The notes beneath the pieces are model-generated. The model was not told the origin of the DNA. It searched no databases and saw nothing but the letters and a program-made list of their open reading frames with translations. The position numbers and the translations under genes were made by a program. Shown in pieces: positions 24,019 to 33,131 of a stretch of 64,000 nt of DNA. Location: contig JAXMHQ010000006.1 of assembly GCA_046346665.1 (NCBI GenBank), positions 62,001-126,000 on the forward strand, written 5' to 3'. This stretch comes from JAXMHQ01 sp046346665. GTDB lineage: Bacteria; Verrucomicrobiota; Verrucomicrobiia; Limisphaerales; JAXMHQ01. Numbering within the stretch: the stretch's first letter is position 1; each line of letters opens with the position of its first letter.

Positions 24019-27000
24019 ATGGCAAAGGCTCTAGTCAGAAACGGCAACGGACCCGCGCGGCGCAGCGGGGGCGGCACGACGAAGTACGACGCGCACCAGA
24101 AGGTGCTGTCGCAAACTTACGGCGCCTTTGCCGATTTGCGCCGCGAATTGTCCGATTCCAAGGCCACCGTCACCGAGCGCGAGGATTTGCTGAGGAGTTT
24201 TGCGGTCTGCATGGATTCCCAGCGCGCCTGGCTTCTGCTGGAGGATTACTTCGAGCGCCTGTCGCTTTCGCGCAAGGATTTTCCATCGACCGACTGGTGG
24301 CCGCGGCTGCTGGGCACGCAGGGCAACGAGCGGCTCGAGCAGCTCGCCTTTCTTTTCTTGCGGGCGCAACGGTCGCCGCCCACCGAGCTGACGCCGCATG
24401 CCAATCCGCGACGGTTCGCCGAGGTGGAAGCCGCCGAGCAGGAGCGCCGCCTCGTGCGCGAGCTGGAGCACTGGCTTTTTCCCCCGAAACCGCTGCACCT
24501 CGACACCCCGCGCGCTTCGCTTCGCGTCATTTGCGAGGCCCGGCCGGATCCCGACCAGGCCGCCCGATTCCAGCTCGCTGTCCGCTTTCACCTGTTGCGG
24601 CCCCGGACCGGTGAAAAAGTCCGGTCCTTCCGGGACATCATCGAGCTGACCACGAGGGCGGCGCACGAGCAGGAATTGTTCGACCCGGCGGACTGGGAGT
24701 TTATCCAATGGCTGGCGGATTCGCACCCGCACCGGCCTTCGTCGGACGAGGCGCTGGTGCTGGGGCATGTCGAATTGATGCATTGGCTGGCCCGCTGGGG
24801 TCACACCGCGCGGCTGCAATCCGCCGCCGGCCGGCCGGTGCGGTTCCTGGGTCGGATGGCCGAATTGACGCCGCATCTTGAGAGCGGGCCGCAGGAGTTG
24901 TCGTTCACGCACCGCCTCACGCTGCCGGACGGACAGGTCTGCGCGCTGGGCGACGTCCGGATCTTTTCCGGCCAGCCGGTTCTCGCGCTGGCGGGCGACG
25001 AATTTTTCCTGCTCCGCAACTCGCCTCCGGCGGCCGTGCTGGAACTGTGGACACGGCAGCCCGCGGTGCCTGTCCGGAAATTAAGCCACCGGCTGTTGAC
25101 GCACCTGCGGCGGAATCCGTCGTGCGGCGGCGTGAACTGGGAGGATCTTTGCGTGACGCACGCTGCGGTGCCGCAGTTTGTGTTCGAACTCCTGGACGAC
25201 ACCGTCCGGCTGCGGCTGCTCGCGCGCAGCGCGCGCGACCAGAGCCAGTGGTTCTGGAACAGCCACGAATGGCAGCTCCATCAACCCCGGCGCGGGCCCG
25301 GCGGCAAACCCGAGGTCCTCGACGATCCCCGGCTCGAGTCCGCCACGCAATGGCTGAAGCGGCTCGACTGGTTCACGCCGGAATCGGGGTTGTGGGTCGC
25401 GGACGCGAATGAGAATTTTCTGGGCACGCTTGCCCAGGCCTGGCCGGACCGGCCGCAGGAAGCCGAGTTCCTCGGCAACCCCGCCTTCCAACGCCTGTTC
25501 CTGTCGCCGCGACAGCTCCGCCCCCGCCTGATCGTCAAGGGCAGCGGCATCGACTGGCTCGCCGTCTCCGCCGAGTGGGAGCAGGAAGGAATGAAGCTGA
25601 CCCCGGCCGACCTCCAGCGCCTCGCCGTCGCCACCGGGCGCTACGTCAAACTGCCGGATTCCGGCTGGGTTGAACTCGACACCGGCGCGGTGCAGTCGGC
25701 CCACGAAGCGATGGCGGACCTTGGGGTCGATGGATTGGCGCCCGTCGCGCAGAAGATCGGTCTCGAACAGGCGGCGCACCTGGACGAGGATGCGTTCCGG
25801 AAATTCCTGGATTCGCCGCAGACGCGCGAATTGCGGGAGCGCCTGAAGACGTTTCGCGGCATTCCGTCCACCGGCCTCCCCGCGGAGGTCCAGGCGGAAA
25901 TGCGGCCGTATCAGAAGGACGGATTTGATTTCCTCTGCCATCTCAGCCAGGTCCGGCTGGGCGGGATCCTGGCGGACGACATGGGCCTGGGGAAAACGCT
26001 GCAGACGCTGGCCTGGCTGGCCTGGCTGCGGCAGGAACACCGGAAAAATCCGAAGCCGTCCCTGGTGATCTGTCCCGCGTCGGTGCTGCACAACTGGCGC
26101 CGGGAATCGAACCGGTTCACGCCGCACCTGAAGGTCCTGGTGCTGGAGAGCGGCGCGGCGCGGCACAATTTGCGAAAACAGATCCCGCAGCACGACCTCA
26201 TCGTCACCAATTACGCCTTGCTGCGGCGCGACCTCGAGGAGCTGCAGAAATTTTCGTTCCGAACCGTCATTCTCGACGAAGCCCAGTTCATCAAGAACCC
26301 CGGCGCGCAGGTGACGCAGTCGGTGAAACAGCTCAAGTCCGAACACCGGCTGGCGCTGACGGGGACGCCGCTGGAAAACCGGCTGCTCGACCTGTGGAGC
26401 ATCGTCGATTTTGTCCATCCCGGCTACCTGGGCAGCCAGGAGCAGTTCCTGGAAACCTACGAACCGCGCGGCGGCGAGAATGTCGCCGCCGAACAATCCA
26501 TCGCCCGCCGCCGCCTTTCCGCCCGGCTGCGCCCGCTGCTGCTGCGCCGCCTGAAGAAGCACGTGGCGAAGGACCTGCCGGACCGGATCGAACAGCGGCG
26601 CGATTGCCAGTTAGGCGACGAGCAGCGGAAACTTTACCTGGCCGAGCTGCGCCGGAGCCGCGACCAGGTGATGCAGACCGTGGCCGCGAAAGGCATCAAC
26701 AAGAGCCAGATCCACGTGCTCGCCGCGCTCACGCGGTTGAGGCAGATCTGCTGTCACCCGCGGCTGGTCGGGAACGATTCGGTGTCCGGCAAGACGGAAA
26801 CGCTGTTCGAACTGCTGGAGCCGCTGCTGGCCGAGGGTCAGAAGGTTTTGGTGTTCAGCCAGTTTGTGCAGATGCTCGAGTTGCTCGACCAGGAATGCCG
26901 CGCGCGGCAGATTCCGACCCACCTGCTCACGGGCCAGACCAAGGACCGGCAGCAGGCCGTGCAGGCGTTCCAGAACGATCCCAACGCGGCGGTGTTCCTG

Positions 27001-27294
27001 CTCAGCCTGCGCGCCGCCGGCACGGGCCTCAATCTCACCACCGCGAGCTACGTCGTTCTCTACGATCCCTGGTGGAACCCCGCCGTCGAAGCCCAGGCCA
27101 TCGACCGGTCGCATCGCATCGGCCAGACCCAGACCGTGAATGCCTACCGGCTGATTTCGCCGGGAACCGTCGAGGAAAAAATCTGGGAGCTGCAACAGAG
27201 CAAGGCCAAGACCATTGCGGACGTGCTTGGCGAGGAAGGATTCGCGCGCAGCCTGTCGAAAGCGGACCTCGAATACCTGTTTTCGGAGGATTGA
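24019..27294 (+). CDS. SNF2-family DEAD/DEAH-box helicase
   Basis: Bacterial SNF2 ATPases translocate on duplex DNA; RapA-like members recycle RNA polymerase, but most have no known role. The 1091-aa protein has a long N-terminal region without motifs I recognise (about 1-620). The SNF2 core then carries Walker A LADDMGLGKT near 651-660, motif II LDEAQ near 751-755, LTGTPLENR, and helicase C-terminal motifs RAAGTGLNLT, YDPWWNPAVEAQAIDR and HRIGQ near 1031. I placed the start at ATG 24019 (MAKALVRNG); an ATG 13 codons upstream is possible. It is monocistronic. The N-terminal part lacks a visible SWIM zinc finger. Confidence 0.9.
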   Translation: MAKALVRNGNGPARRSGGGTTKYDAHQKVLSQTYGAFADLRRELSDSKATVTEREDLLRSFAVCMDSQRAWLLLEDYFERLSLSRKDFPSTDWWPRLLGTQGNERLEQLAFLFLRAQRSPPTELTPHANPRRFAEVEAAEQERRLVRELEHWLFPPKPLHLDTPRASLRVICEARPDPDQAARFQLAVRFHLLRPRTGEKVRSFRDIIELTTRAAHEQELFDPADWEFIQWLADSHPHRPSSDEALVLGHVELMHWLARWGHTARLQSAAGRPVRFLGRMAELTPHLESGPQELSFTHRLTLPDGQVCALGDVRIFSGQPVLALAGDEFFLLRNSPPAAVLELWTRQPAVPVRKLSHRLLTHLRRNPSCGGVNWEDLCVTHAAVPQFVFELLDDTVRLRLLARSARDQSQWFWNSHEWQLHQPRRGPGGKPEVLDDPRLESATQWLKRLDWFTPESGLWVADANENFLGTLAQAWPDRPQEAEFLGNPAFQRLFLSPRQLRPRLIVKGSGIDWLAVSAEWEQEGMKLTPADLQRLAVATGRYVKLPDSGWVELDTGAVQSAHEAMADLGVDGLAPVAQKIGLEQAAHLDEDAFRKFLDSPQTRELRERLKTFRGIPSTGLPAEVQAEMRPYQKDGFDFLCHLSQVRLGGILADDMGLGKTLQTLAWLAWLRQEHRKNPKPSLVICPASVLHNWRRESNRFTPHLKVLVLESGAARHNLRKQIPQHDLIVTNYALLRRDLEELQKFSFRTVILDEAQFIKNPGAQVTQSVKQLKSEHRLALTGTPLENRLLDLWSIVDFVHPGYLGSQEQFLETYEPRGGENVAAEQSIARRRLSARLRPLLLRRLKKHVAKDLPDRIEQRRDCQLGDEQRKLYLAELRRSRDQVMQTVAAKGINKSQIHVLAALTRLRQICCHPRLVGNDSVSGKTETLFELLEPLLAEGQKVLVFSQFVQMLELLDQECRARQIPTHLLTGQTKDRQQAVQAFQNDPNAAVFLLSLRAAGTGLNLTTASYVVLYDPWWNPAVEAQAIDRSHRIGQTQTVNAYRLISPGTVEEKIWELQQSKAKTIADVLGEEGFARSLSKADLEYLFSED

Positions 27295-27363
27295 CGAACG
27301 AGGATGGACGATTGACGCGCGTTAATTCCGCAAGCGACGACGTAAGGAGTTCGTGACTCATCG

Positions 27364-27410
27364 GTAGGGCGCCACTCCGTGGCGCCGGCCGCGCGCAGCG
27401 CGGCCCTACC
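27364..27410. repeat. GC-rich double palindrome (GTAGGGCGCC family), copy 2
   Basis: GTAGGGCGCCACTCCGTGGC is followed by GCCGGCCGCGCGCAGCGCGG and CCTACC. The two adjacent hairpins are the same as at 2111 and 29957. It lies between the SNF2 gene and the secreted hydrolase; the rest of that 216-nt gap shows no gene. Confidence 0.8.
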
Positions 27411-27511
27411 AGCGCAGGGTTTGCTCGCGCCTCAACGTTCTGCGCAGATCAGGATCTGATTTGAGCCTCATGCATAGCAGCGCTCGTCAATAAGCCATCG
27501 CCAATCGCAAA

Positions 27512-29827
27512 TTACTTGAGGAGGAATCGTTCCCAGGCTTCGGACGCGAGCAGCGGTGTCATTCGGAACGATGCCGGCGACGATTTCGTGATCACGTCGT
27601 AGGCCCCGACGGCCTGGCCGGACAGGGCCACGCGGTAGGTGCGGGCGGGATCGACGTTGGTTGCCTCGGGTTGAAGGCGCGCCCAGCGCATCCCTCCAGC
27701 CTTCAATTTGGCATCGGCCGCCAGCAGTTCGGCGCCGGAAATGTCCATCACCCCGACCGGTTCGTAATACGCCAGCGCCTGCAGATCGGCGACGCGCGTT
27801 GTGCCAGGCGTGAACCCGGCCAGGGCCGGTGACGCGGGCGCGGCCAGCGCGAAATCGGCCCCGGCCGCCCGGCGGACGGCTTCCGCCGCGGCGATTTCGA
27901 GCTGGTGGGTTCCGGTGGCGGAATCCGGCAGCAGGGCGGAGCGGCTGCGGTTCGAATTCCATTGCCAGCGGCTGTCGAAACTTCCCGTGGCCACGAGTTT
28001 GCCCGGTTGAATGTCCATGACCAGCAGGTCGGCGCCGACAAAGGCCCGCCCGCAGGTTTGCACGACGGGGTTCGAGACCGCGTAAGCGGCCGCGTCCGGC
28101 GAAGCCACCCAGAAGATGAGGCGGGCGGGAGCGAGCGGATTGTAATAAACCAGGCCCAGTGTGCGGCGGGCCGCATCCACCTCGAAACCGGCTCCCTTGA
28201 TTTTTCCGTCCGTGATCGAGACGGGCAGCCGGGCCGCCATTTTTTCGACAACGGAATTCTGGTCGGCCGATCCGATCAACACCAGGTTGCAGCGTTCGAT
28301 GTCGGCCGGTGTCACGTCGGAATCCGCCTTGATGTTCAGCCGGCCGTAGAGATTTTGAAGATGAGGCACGCCATCCGCGCCGGCTTCGCCTCCGTCCGCG
28401 AGCCAGTCCGGGTGCGAACTTTTGCTGGCGGCGATCGCGGCGGATTTCAGGGCGTCCCGGACGGGCGCATCTCCGAGTGTGCCGTAAACGATCAGCAGCG
28501 GCGAGCCGTTGTAAACCGTCATCGGGCCGCCGGGCGTGTGCAACCGCGCCGCCGGCACGGCGAAGGTCGACTCCGCCCGCCAGCCATCGGCGTTTTTGAC
28601 CAGAAAAATGGTTTCAGGAAGCGGGGCGGCAACGTTCACCGGCACGGCGCCATTCACCGACACGCGGAGCGGTTGGGATCGATCGAACGGCGTTTCGGCC
28701 GTGCGCAGTTTCAGGCGGGTGATGTTTTGAAGATCGGCGTAGAGATTGTTGCTCGAACCGGCGGTAAGGATGAATCGGGCGGGTTTGGGCTCCGGCCCCC
28801 ATTCCGCCACCTCCGCCCACCAGGCCCGCGGCGCGGCCCCGTCCAGCGCCGTAAAATCGATTCGCCGCACCGTTCGCGAATCGGGCCGCACCTGTTGCAG
28901 TGCCCAGGCGCCGCCGCGCTCGTTGCCGGCCGCGTAATTCCAGACGGCATGACCGAACCCGTTTGTCTCGTCGAAAATCACCTGGCCGCCCATCTCCCGC
29001 AGCAGGTTCATCGGGCCGCGGGAGGTCAGGATCGGCACCGTCCAGTCATCCGCGCTGTGCGTGGCGTAGAGGGGGAAGGTGATCAGGTTGCCCATGGGCA
29101 GGTCGATGCAGAAGCCGCACGTGGGCTGGCCGGAGGCGAACCGGTGCGGAAAGCGCGAGCCGAGCCGGAAGGTCGCGCCGCCGCCCATGCTGCCGCCCGT
29201 CAGGTGGACCCGGTCGGCGTCGATGTTCCAGTGCGATTGGACGTAATCGAGCACGTCGATCACATCGGCCTGGGAGAGCCCGACATACCAGCCGCCGCGG
29301 GCGCGGCCGAGCACGGCGACTTCGAACGGCCCGGGATGCGGCGACATGCCGGCGGAATGTTCGATGTGGTTGCCCGAATAACCGTGCATGTAGAGCGACA
29401 TCGGCGTCGGGCGGGCCGGGTCGTAATCGGACGGAATCACCATCCGAAAGGGCTGGCCGCTGCCGTCGGCGGGAGATTCGTAGGCCCATTCCTGGACGCC
29501 GCGGAGGGTGGAGAGCAGGGCGGGATTGTTGCTGATGCGTTCGAGCCAGTCCGCCAGCCGGGCGAGCTTCTCGCGCGCGGCAGCGCTGTCGGCCCCGCTG
29601 CGTTGCACCGCCGTTTGCGCTTCAAAATTCAAAAACTTGATCCAGCCTCGGTAGGCGGCGAGATCGGGTCGATCGAGGGCCGCCTGGATGCGGGGCTGGA
29701 TGGATTCCAGTGCTGCCGGGGCGGGAGCGGCGGGCAGGGGATGGACGGATCCGAGGAGGGTGAGCAGCGCCACTACGCTGCAAAGGAACGGGGAGAGGTG
29801 GTTAAGTGTTCCACTTTGCATTTCCAT
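27512..29827 (-). CDS. Secreted alpha/beta hydrolase (prolyl-oligopeptidase-like esterase/peptidase)
   Basis: The 771-aa product has a signal peptide (LCSVVALLTLLGSVHPLPAA). An alpha/beta-hydrolase domain covers about 110-310, with LYMHGYSGN (oxyanion region), nucleophile Ser213 in LTGGSMGGGATF, an acidic HSADDW at 257-262 and a catalytic-like His293 in NGFGHAVW. The C-terminal 450 residues form further beta domains. The last part (YEPVGVMDISGAELLAADAK, then ARTYRVALSGQA) resembles a 5'-nucleotidase C-terminal fold, which is tentative. It probably degrades extracellular esters or peptides. It has no close operon partner. Confidence 0.78.
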   Translation of the reverse strand: MEMQSGTLNHLSPFLCSVVALLTLLGSVHPLPAAPAPAALESIQPRIQAALDRPDLAAYRGWIKFLNFEAQTAVQRSGADSAAAREKLARLADWLERISNNPALLSTLRGVQEWAYESPADGSGQPFRMVIPSDYDPARPTPMSLYMHGYSGNHIEHSAGMSPHPGPFEVAVLGRARGGWYVGLSQADVIDVLDYVQSHWNIDADRVHLTGGSMGGGATFRLGSRFPHRFASGQPTCGFCIDLPMGNLITFPLYATHSADDWTVPILTSRGPMNLLREMGGQVIFDETNGFGHAVWNYAAGNERGGAWALQQVRPDSRTVRRIDFTALDGAAPRAWWAEVAEWGPEPKPARFILTAGSSNNLYADLQNITRLKLRTAETPFDRSQPLRVSVNGAVPVNVAAPLPETIFLVKNADGWRAESTFAVPAARLHTPGGPMTVYNGSPLLIVYGTLGDAPVRDALKSAAIAASKSSHPDWLADGGEAGADGVPHLQNLYGRLNIKADSDVTPADIERCNLVLIGSADQNSVVEKMAARLPVSITDGKIKGAGFEVDAARRTLGLVYYNPLAPARLIFWVASPDAAAYAVSNPVVQTCGRAFVGADLLVMDIQPGKLVATGSFDSRWQWNSNRSRSALLPDSATGTHQLEIAAAEAVRRAAGADFALAAPASPALAGFTPGTTRVADLQALAYYEPVGVMDISGAELLAADAKLKAGGMRWARLQPEATNVDPARTYRVALSGQAVGAYDVITKSSPASFRMTPLLASEAWERFLLK

Positions 29828-29956
29828 GTCTTAACGGCTGTCCGGGAAGTCGTCCAGCGATGAATTTCATTGGCGGGGACCGCAATCTCACGATTGCGGC
29901 TACGGGGGGCAGGTAAACGCGATCGTGCGCTCCGAGGGGTAATGTCTAATCAGCGT

Positions 29957-30004
29957 GGTAGGGCCGCGCTCCGCGCGGCCGGCGCCGCGGAGCGGCGCCC
30001 TACC
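29957..30004. repeat. GC-rich double palindrome (GTAGGGCGCC family), copy 3, hairpins in swapped order
   Basis: GGTAGGGCCGCGCTCCGCGC then GGCCGGCGCCGCGGAGCGGC and GCCCTACC. The whole unit is bounded by GGTAGGG and CCCTACC, so it can fold as one long stem or two hairpins. A smaller word, GCAATCTCACGATTGCGGCT, lies at 29882-29901 and recurs in similar form at about 51312-51330. The 300-nt gap between the two secreted-protein genes holds nothing else recognisable. Confidence 0.8.
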
Positions 30005-30128
30005 AAACCTTCTGCTCGCTTGAAGACACGAATTCAAATTGGGACATTACCCTCCGAGGAGAATGCTTGACGCGCGGCGGGCATGGGAGATCCTGATAAA
30101 CAGCCGAATTCAATAAGCAGACCGGGCC

Positions 30129-33122
30129 GTGATTGACCTCCCAAAATTGTTTCTCTCTCCTTTGCGCGCCGGCGTGGTGTTGTGGGCCGCGTTGATCACG
30201 GCCTGCCCCGACCGGGCGGCGGCGGACGGCGGCGATCTGCCGACGGTGAGTGTGCGGGTCGTGCAGGACGCGGCCAATTCGGGCGATGCGCCGGGAATTT
30301 TCCGGGTGGAGCGGACGGGGCCGGCCGACCAGGCGTTGACGGTATGGTATCGTGCGGGCGGCTCGGCCACCAACGGCTGGGATTATGAACGGCTCGGCGG
30401 GTCGATCACCTTTCCGCCCGGGGAGTCCGCGGTGGAAATCGAAGTCCGGCCCCGGCCCATTTCCGGCGATGGACCTCCGCCGGTGTTGGCCCTGACGCTG
30501 ATTCCCGCGAACGCGCCGTTTTCCATCGCGGTGCTGCCCGACACCCAGACGTATGCGCGGGAGGAAGCGGGCGCGACGCTGGACATGTTCCGCGCCCAAA
30601 CGCAGTGGATCGTGGATCACCGGGATTCCATGAACATCCGGTTTGTGTTGCACGAAGGGGACATCACCGAGAGCAACTGGAGCCATGAATGGGACAACGC
30701 GCGGTCCTGCATCGGCTTGCTGGACGGGGTGGTGCCGTATGCGCTGGCGGTGGGAAACCATGACGGTATATGGACGCCGCAGAACCTGACGGCGCAGTTC
30801 AACGCCGCGTTTCCGGTCAGTCGATACCAGGATCTGCCCTCGTTCGGCGGCGTGTTTGAATCGAACCGGCTGGACAACAGTTATCATTATTTCACGGCCG
30901 GCGGACTGGATTGGCTTGTGTTTTCGCTCGAATTCGGCCCGCGCAACGAGGTGCTCGCGTGGGCCAATCAAATCGCGGCCGAACATCCCGACCGGCACGT
31001 CATCGTGGTGACCCACGCTCATGTTTATTTCGACAACACACTTTACGGCGCGTGGCCGGGGCAATGGTGGTTGCCGACCGATTACGGCCGGGACAACAAC
31101 GGCGTCGATGTCTGGGAAAAGTTCCTGCGGCACCCGGCCGGGATGGGATTTGTTTTCAGCGGCCATATTCTCGCCGCGGGCACGGGGCGCGTCGTCGGCG
31201 TGGGCGACGCAGGCAACCGGGTTTACCAGATGGCCGCCAATTACCAGGACGACGCGCTGGGCGGCGCCGGGTATTTGCGCGTCGTTCAGTTTTTCCCGGA
31301 CGAAGACCGGATGCAGGTGAGCACGTATTCGCCGTGGCTGGACGATTGGAAGCAGGACGATCGAAACGACTTCACCTACACCAACCTCGGAGTGTTCGCA
31401 TCGGCCGGTCCGGGCTACCAGATCGATCCCGAAAGCCTGTCCGCGAGCATCGTCGTCTCCAACCGCGTCCCGTATGCGGAACCGCCGGTGCTGACACGGT
31501 TCGATTACCAGGGTGTGCCGCCGGTTTTCCGGATCGTGTTCGACCAGCCGCTCGACCCTGTGGCGGCGGGCGCGCTGGAGAACTATTCGATCGAAAGCGG
31601 CGCGCCGTTGATTTCCGCCGAGCTTCAGCCGGACCGGCGGACGGTTCTGCTGACGGCGGCTTCGGATCCGGAGCGCGGCAGGTTGTGCGTGCTGTCGATC
31701 ACCAACGCCACGGGCTTCGCAATCGCGCGGCCGTTCTTTTATTCGCCGCGGATGCTTGCGGGATTTCCGGACGACACGCTGGAAGGGTGGAGCATTGTCG
31801 ATGAGACAACGAACGGCGGGCCGTCCTTGTGGCGCGCCCGGGCGGGGCGGGTGTTTGAATTGCACGGCGTGGGCGGCCCGGCGGGCGCGGCCGACAACCG
31901 GCGCGGCAGCTACATTTTCTGGAACTCCGGCGAAGCCGCCGCGTGGAGCAACTACACGTTCACCGTGACGCTGAACAATCATGGTCGCGAGGGCGCCGGA
32001 CTGCTGTTCCGTTACCGGAACGCTTCGAACTATTACAAGCTCGAGCTGGATTCCAGGCAGCAGTTCCGAAAACTGTTCAAGACGGTGGATGGAGTCGAAA
32101 CCACGCTTGCCTCGGAGCCGGGTGCGTATGTTGTCGGGCGCGACTATGCCTTGCGCGTGGAACTGACGAACACGGAAATCCGGGTCATGATCGACGGGAC
32201 AGTGCTGTTCGGCGGCAGCGTATTCGATGACAGCCAGCCTGCGGGCAGCGTGGGTCTTTACAACTGGCGGAGCCAGGGACTTTGTTTCTCGAACCTCACG
32301 GTCACTCCCCTGAACCGCTGGCCGCGGATCCGGTTCGCGGCGCCGCTGGATGGACAGGTTCTCATCGCCACGAATTCCGTCTCGGTGGATTTGGACGTAT
32401 TTGATCCCGAGGACCGGGTGGCGAGCGTCGATGTCTTCGACGACTCCGGTTGTTTCATGACGCTGGTCGATTCGCCGTTCGCGTTTTCCAGGGACCTCGA
32501 TGTGGGCGACTATCGTTGGATCGCCCGGGTCGAGGATGAATCCGGCAGGGTGGCGTGGTCCAGCCTGCTGACATTCACCGTGGATCCGCCGCCGCCGCTG
32601 CCGGTTCCACCATCGCCACCGGGCATTGTCCAGGGTCCAGCGGACCAGTCCACCGCTGTCGGCGGATCCGCCGTGTTCAGCGTCCTGGTTTCGGGAGAGG
32701 ACCCCTGGTTTCAATGGTACCTGGATGATCGCCCCATTCCCGGCGCGACCAATGAATGTTTCGTCGTTGAGAACGCGGCTTCGGGCGACGCCGGATTCTA
32801 CCGTGTGCGCGTGACGAACCGCTGGGGGGCGCTGGACAGCGACGGCGCATCCCTTCAGGTGCTCCCAACGCCGCCGCCGGCCTGGAACCCGGAGGACGCG
32901 CCGGTCCTGAACCTGGATCGGCTGAGGTTGTTTCATCCCGGGGGCGCGGTGTTGTCGGTCAGCGCCACCAACCTGGACCGGTTCCGAATCGAGACGTCCA
33001 CGAACGGGATTCAATGGACGCCTATCGGTGTTTACACCAATCGGACCGGCAGGATGGACATTCCGGATCCCCGGGCGGGATCGGCGCCGGCGGGTTTTTA
33101 CAGGGCGGTTTCGGAGGAGTGA
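30129..33122 (+). CDS. Secreted multidomain metallophosphoesterase (Calx-beta, phosphatase, Ig-like)
   Basis: The 997-aa exoprotein has a signal sequence (about 10-33). A Calx-beta-like domain follows (about 38-125, TVSVRVVQDAANSGDAPGIF). The calcineurin-type phosphoesterase covers about 130-400 with VLPDTQ (Asp138), HEGDITE (176-181), GNHDG (209-213), VTHAHVY and FSGHI. A concanavalin-like domain lies around 600-740 (NASNYYKLELDSRQQ), then an Ig-like domain (about 845-910, FQWYLDDRPIPGATN). The end FYRAVSEE resembles the FYRLR tail of other exoproteins here. It probably releases phosphate from extracellular substrates. It is convergent with the export operon and ends 9 nt from it. Confidence 0.82.
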   Translation: MIDLPKLFLSPLRAGVVLWAALITACPDRAAADGGDLPTVSVRVVQDAANSGDAPGIFRVERTGPADQALTVWYRAGGSATNGWDYERLGGSITFPPGESAVEIEVRPRPISGDGPPPVLALTLIPANAPFSIAVLPDTQTYAREEAGATLDMFRAQTQWIVDHRDSMNIRFVLHEGDITESNWSHEWDNARSCIGLLDGVVPYALAVGNHDGIWTPQNLTAQFNAAFPVSRYQDLPSFGGVFESNRLDNSYHYFTAGGLDWLVFSLEFGPRNEVLAWANQIAAEHPDRHVIVVTHAHVYFDNTLYGAWPGQWWLPTDYGRDNNGVDVWEKFLRHPAGMGFVFSGHILAAGTGRVVGVGDAGNRVYQMAANYQDDALGGAGYLRVVQFFPDEDRMQVSTYSPWLDDWKQDDRNDFTYTNLGVFASAGPGYQIDPESLSASIVVSNRVPYAEPPVLTRFDYQGVPPVFRIVFDQPLDPVAAGALENYSIESGAPLISAELQPDRRTVLLTAASDPERGRLCVLSITNATGFAIARPFFYSPRMLAGFPDDTLEGWSIVDETTNGGPSLWRARAGRVFELHGVGGPAGAADNRRGSYIFWNSGEAAAWSNYTFTVTLNNHGREGAGLLFRYRNASNYYKLELDSRQQFRKLFKTVDGVETTLASEPGAYVVGRDYALRVELTNTEIRVMIDGTVLFGGSVFDDSQPAGSVGLYNWRSQGLCFSNLTVTPLNRWPRIRFAAPLDGQVLIATNSVSVDLDVFDPEDRVASVDVFDDSGCFMTLVDSPFAFSRDLDVGDYRWIARVEDESGRVAWSSLLTFTVDPPPPLPVPPSPPGIVQGPADQSTAVGGSAVFSVLVSGEDPWFQWYLDDRPIPGATNECFVVENAASGDAGFYRVRVTNRWGALDSDGASLQVLPTPPPAWNPEDAPVLNLDRLRLFHPGGAVLSVSATNLDRFRIETSTNGIQWTPIGVYTNRTGRMDIPDPRAGSAPAGFYRAVSEE

Positions 33123-33131
33123 AGCCCCTGG

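Noticed and set aside
27905..29863. Long plus-strand open frame opposite the secreted alpha/beta hydrolase.
   Set aside because: Antisense shadow. The hydrolase on the minus strand has a signal peptide and catalytic motifs.
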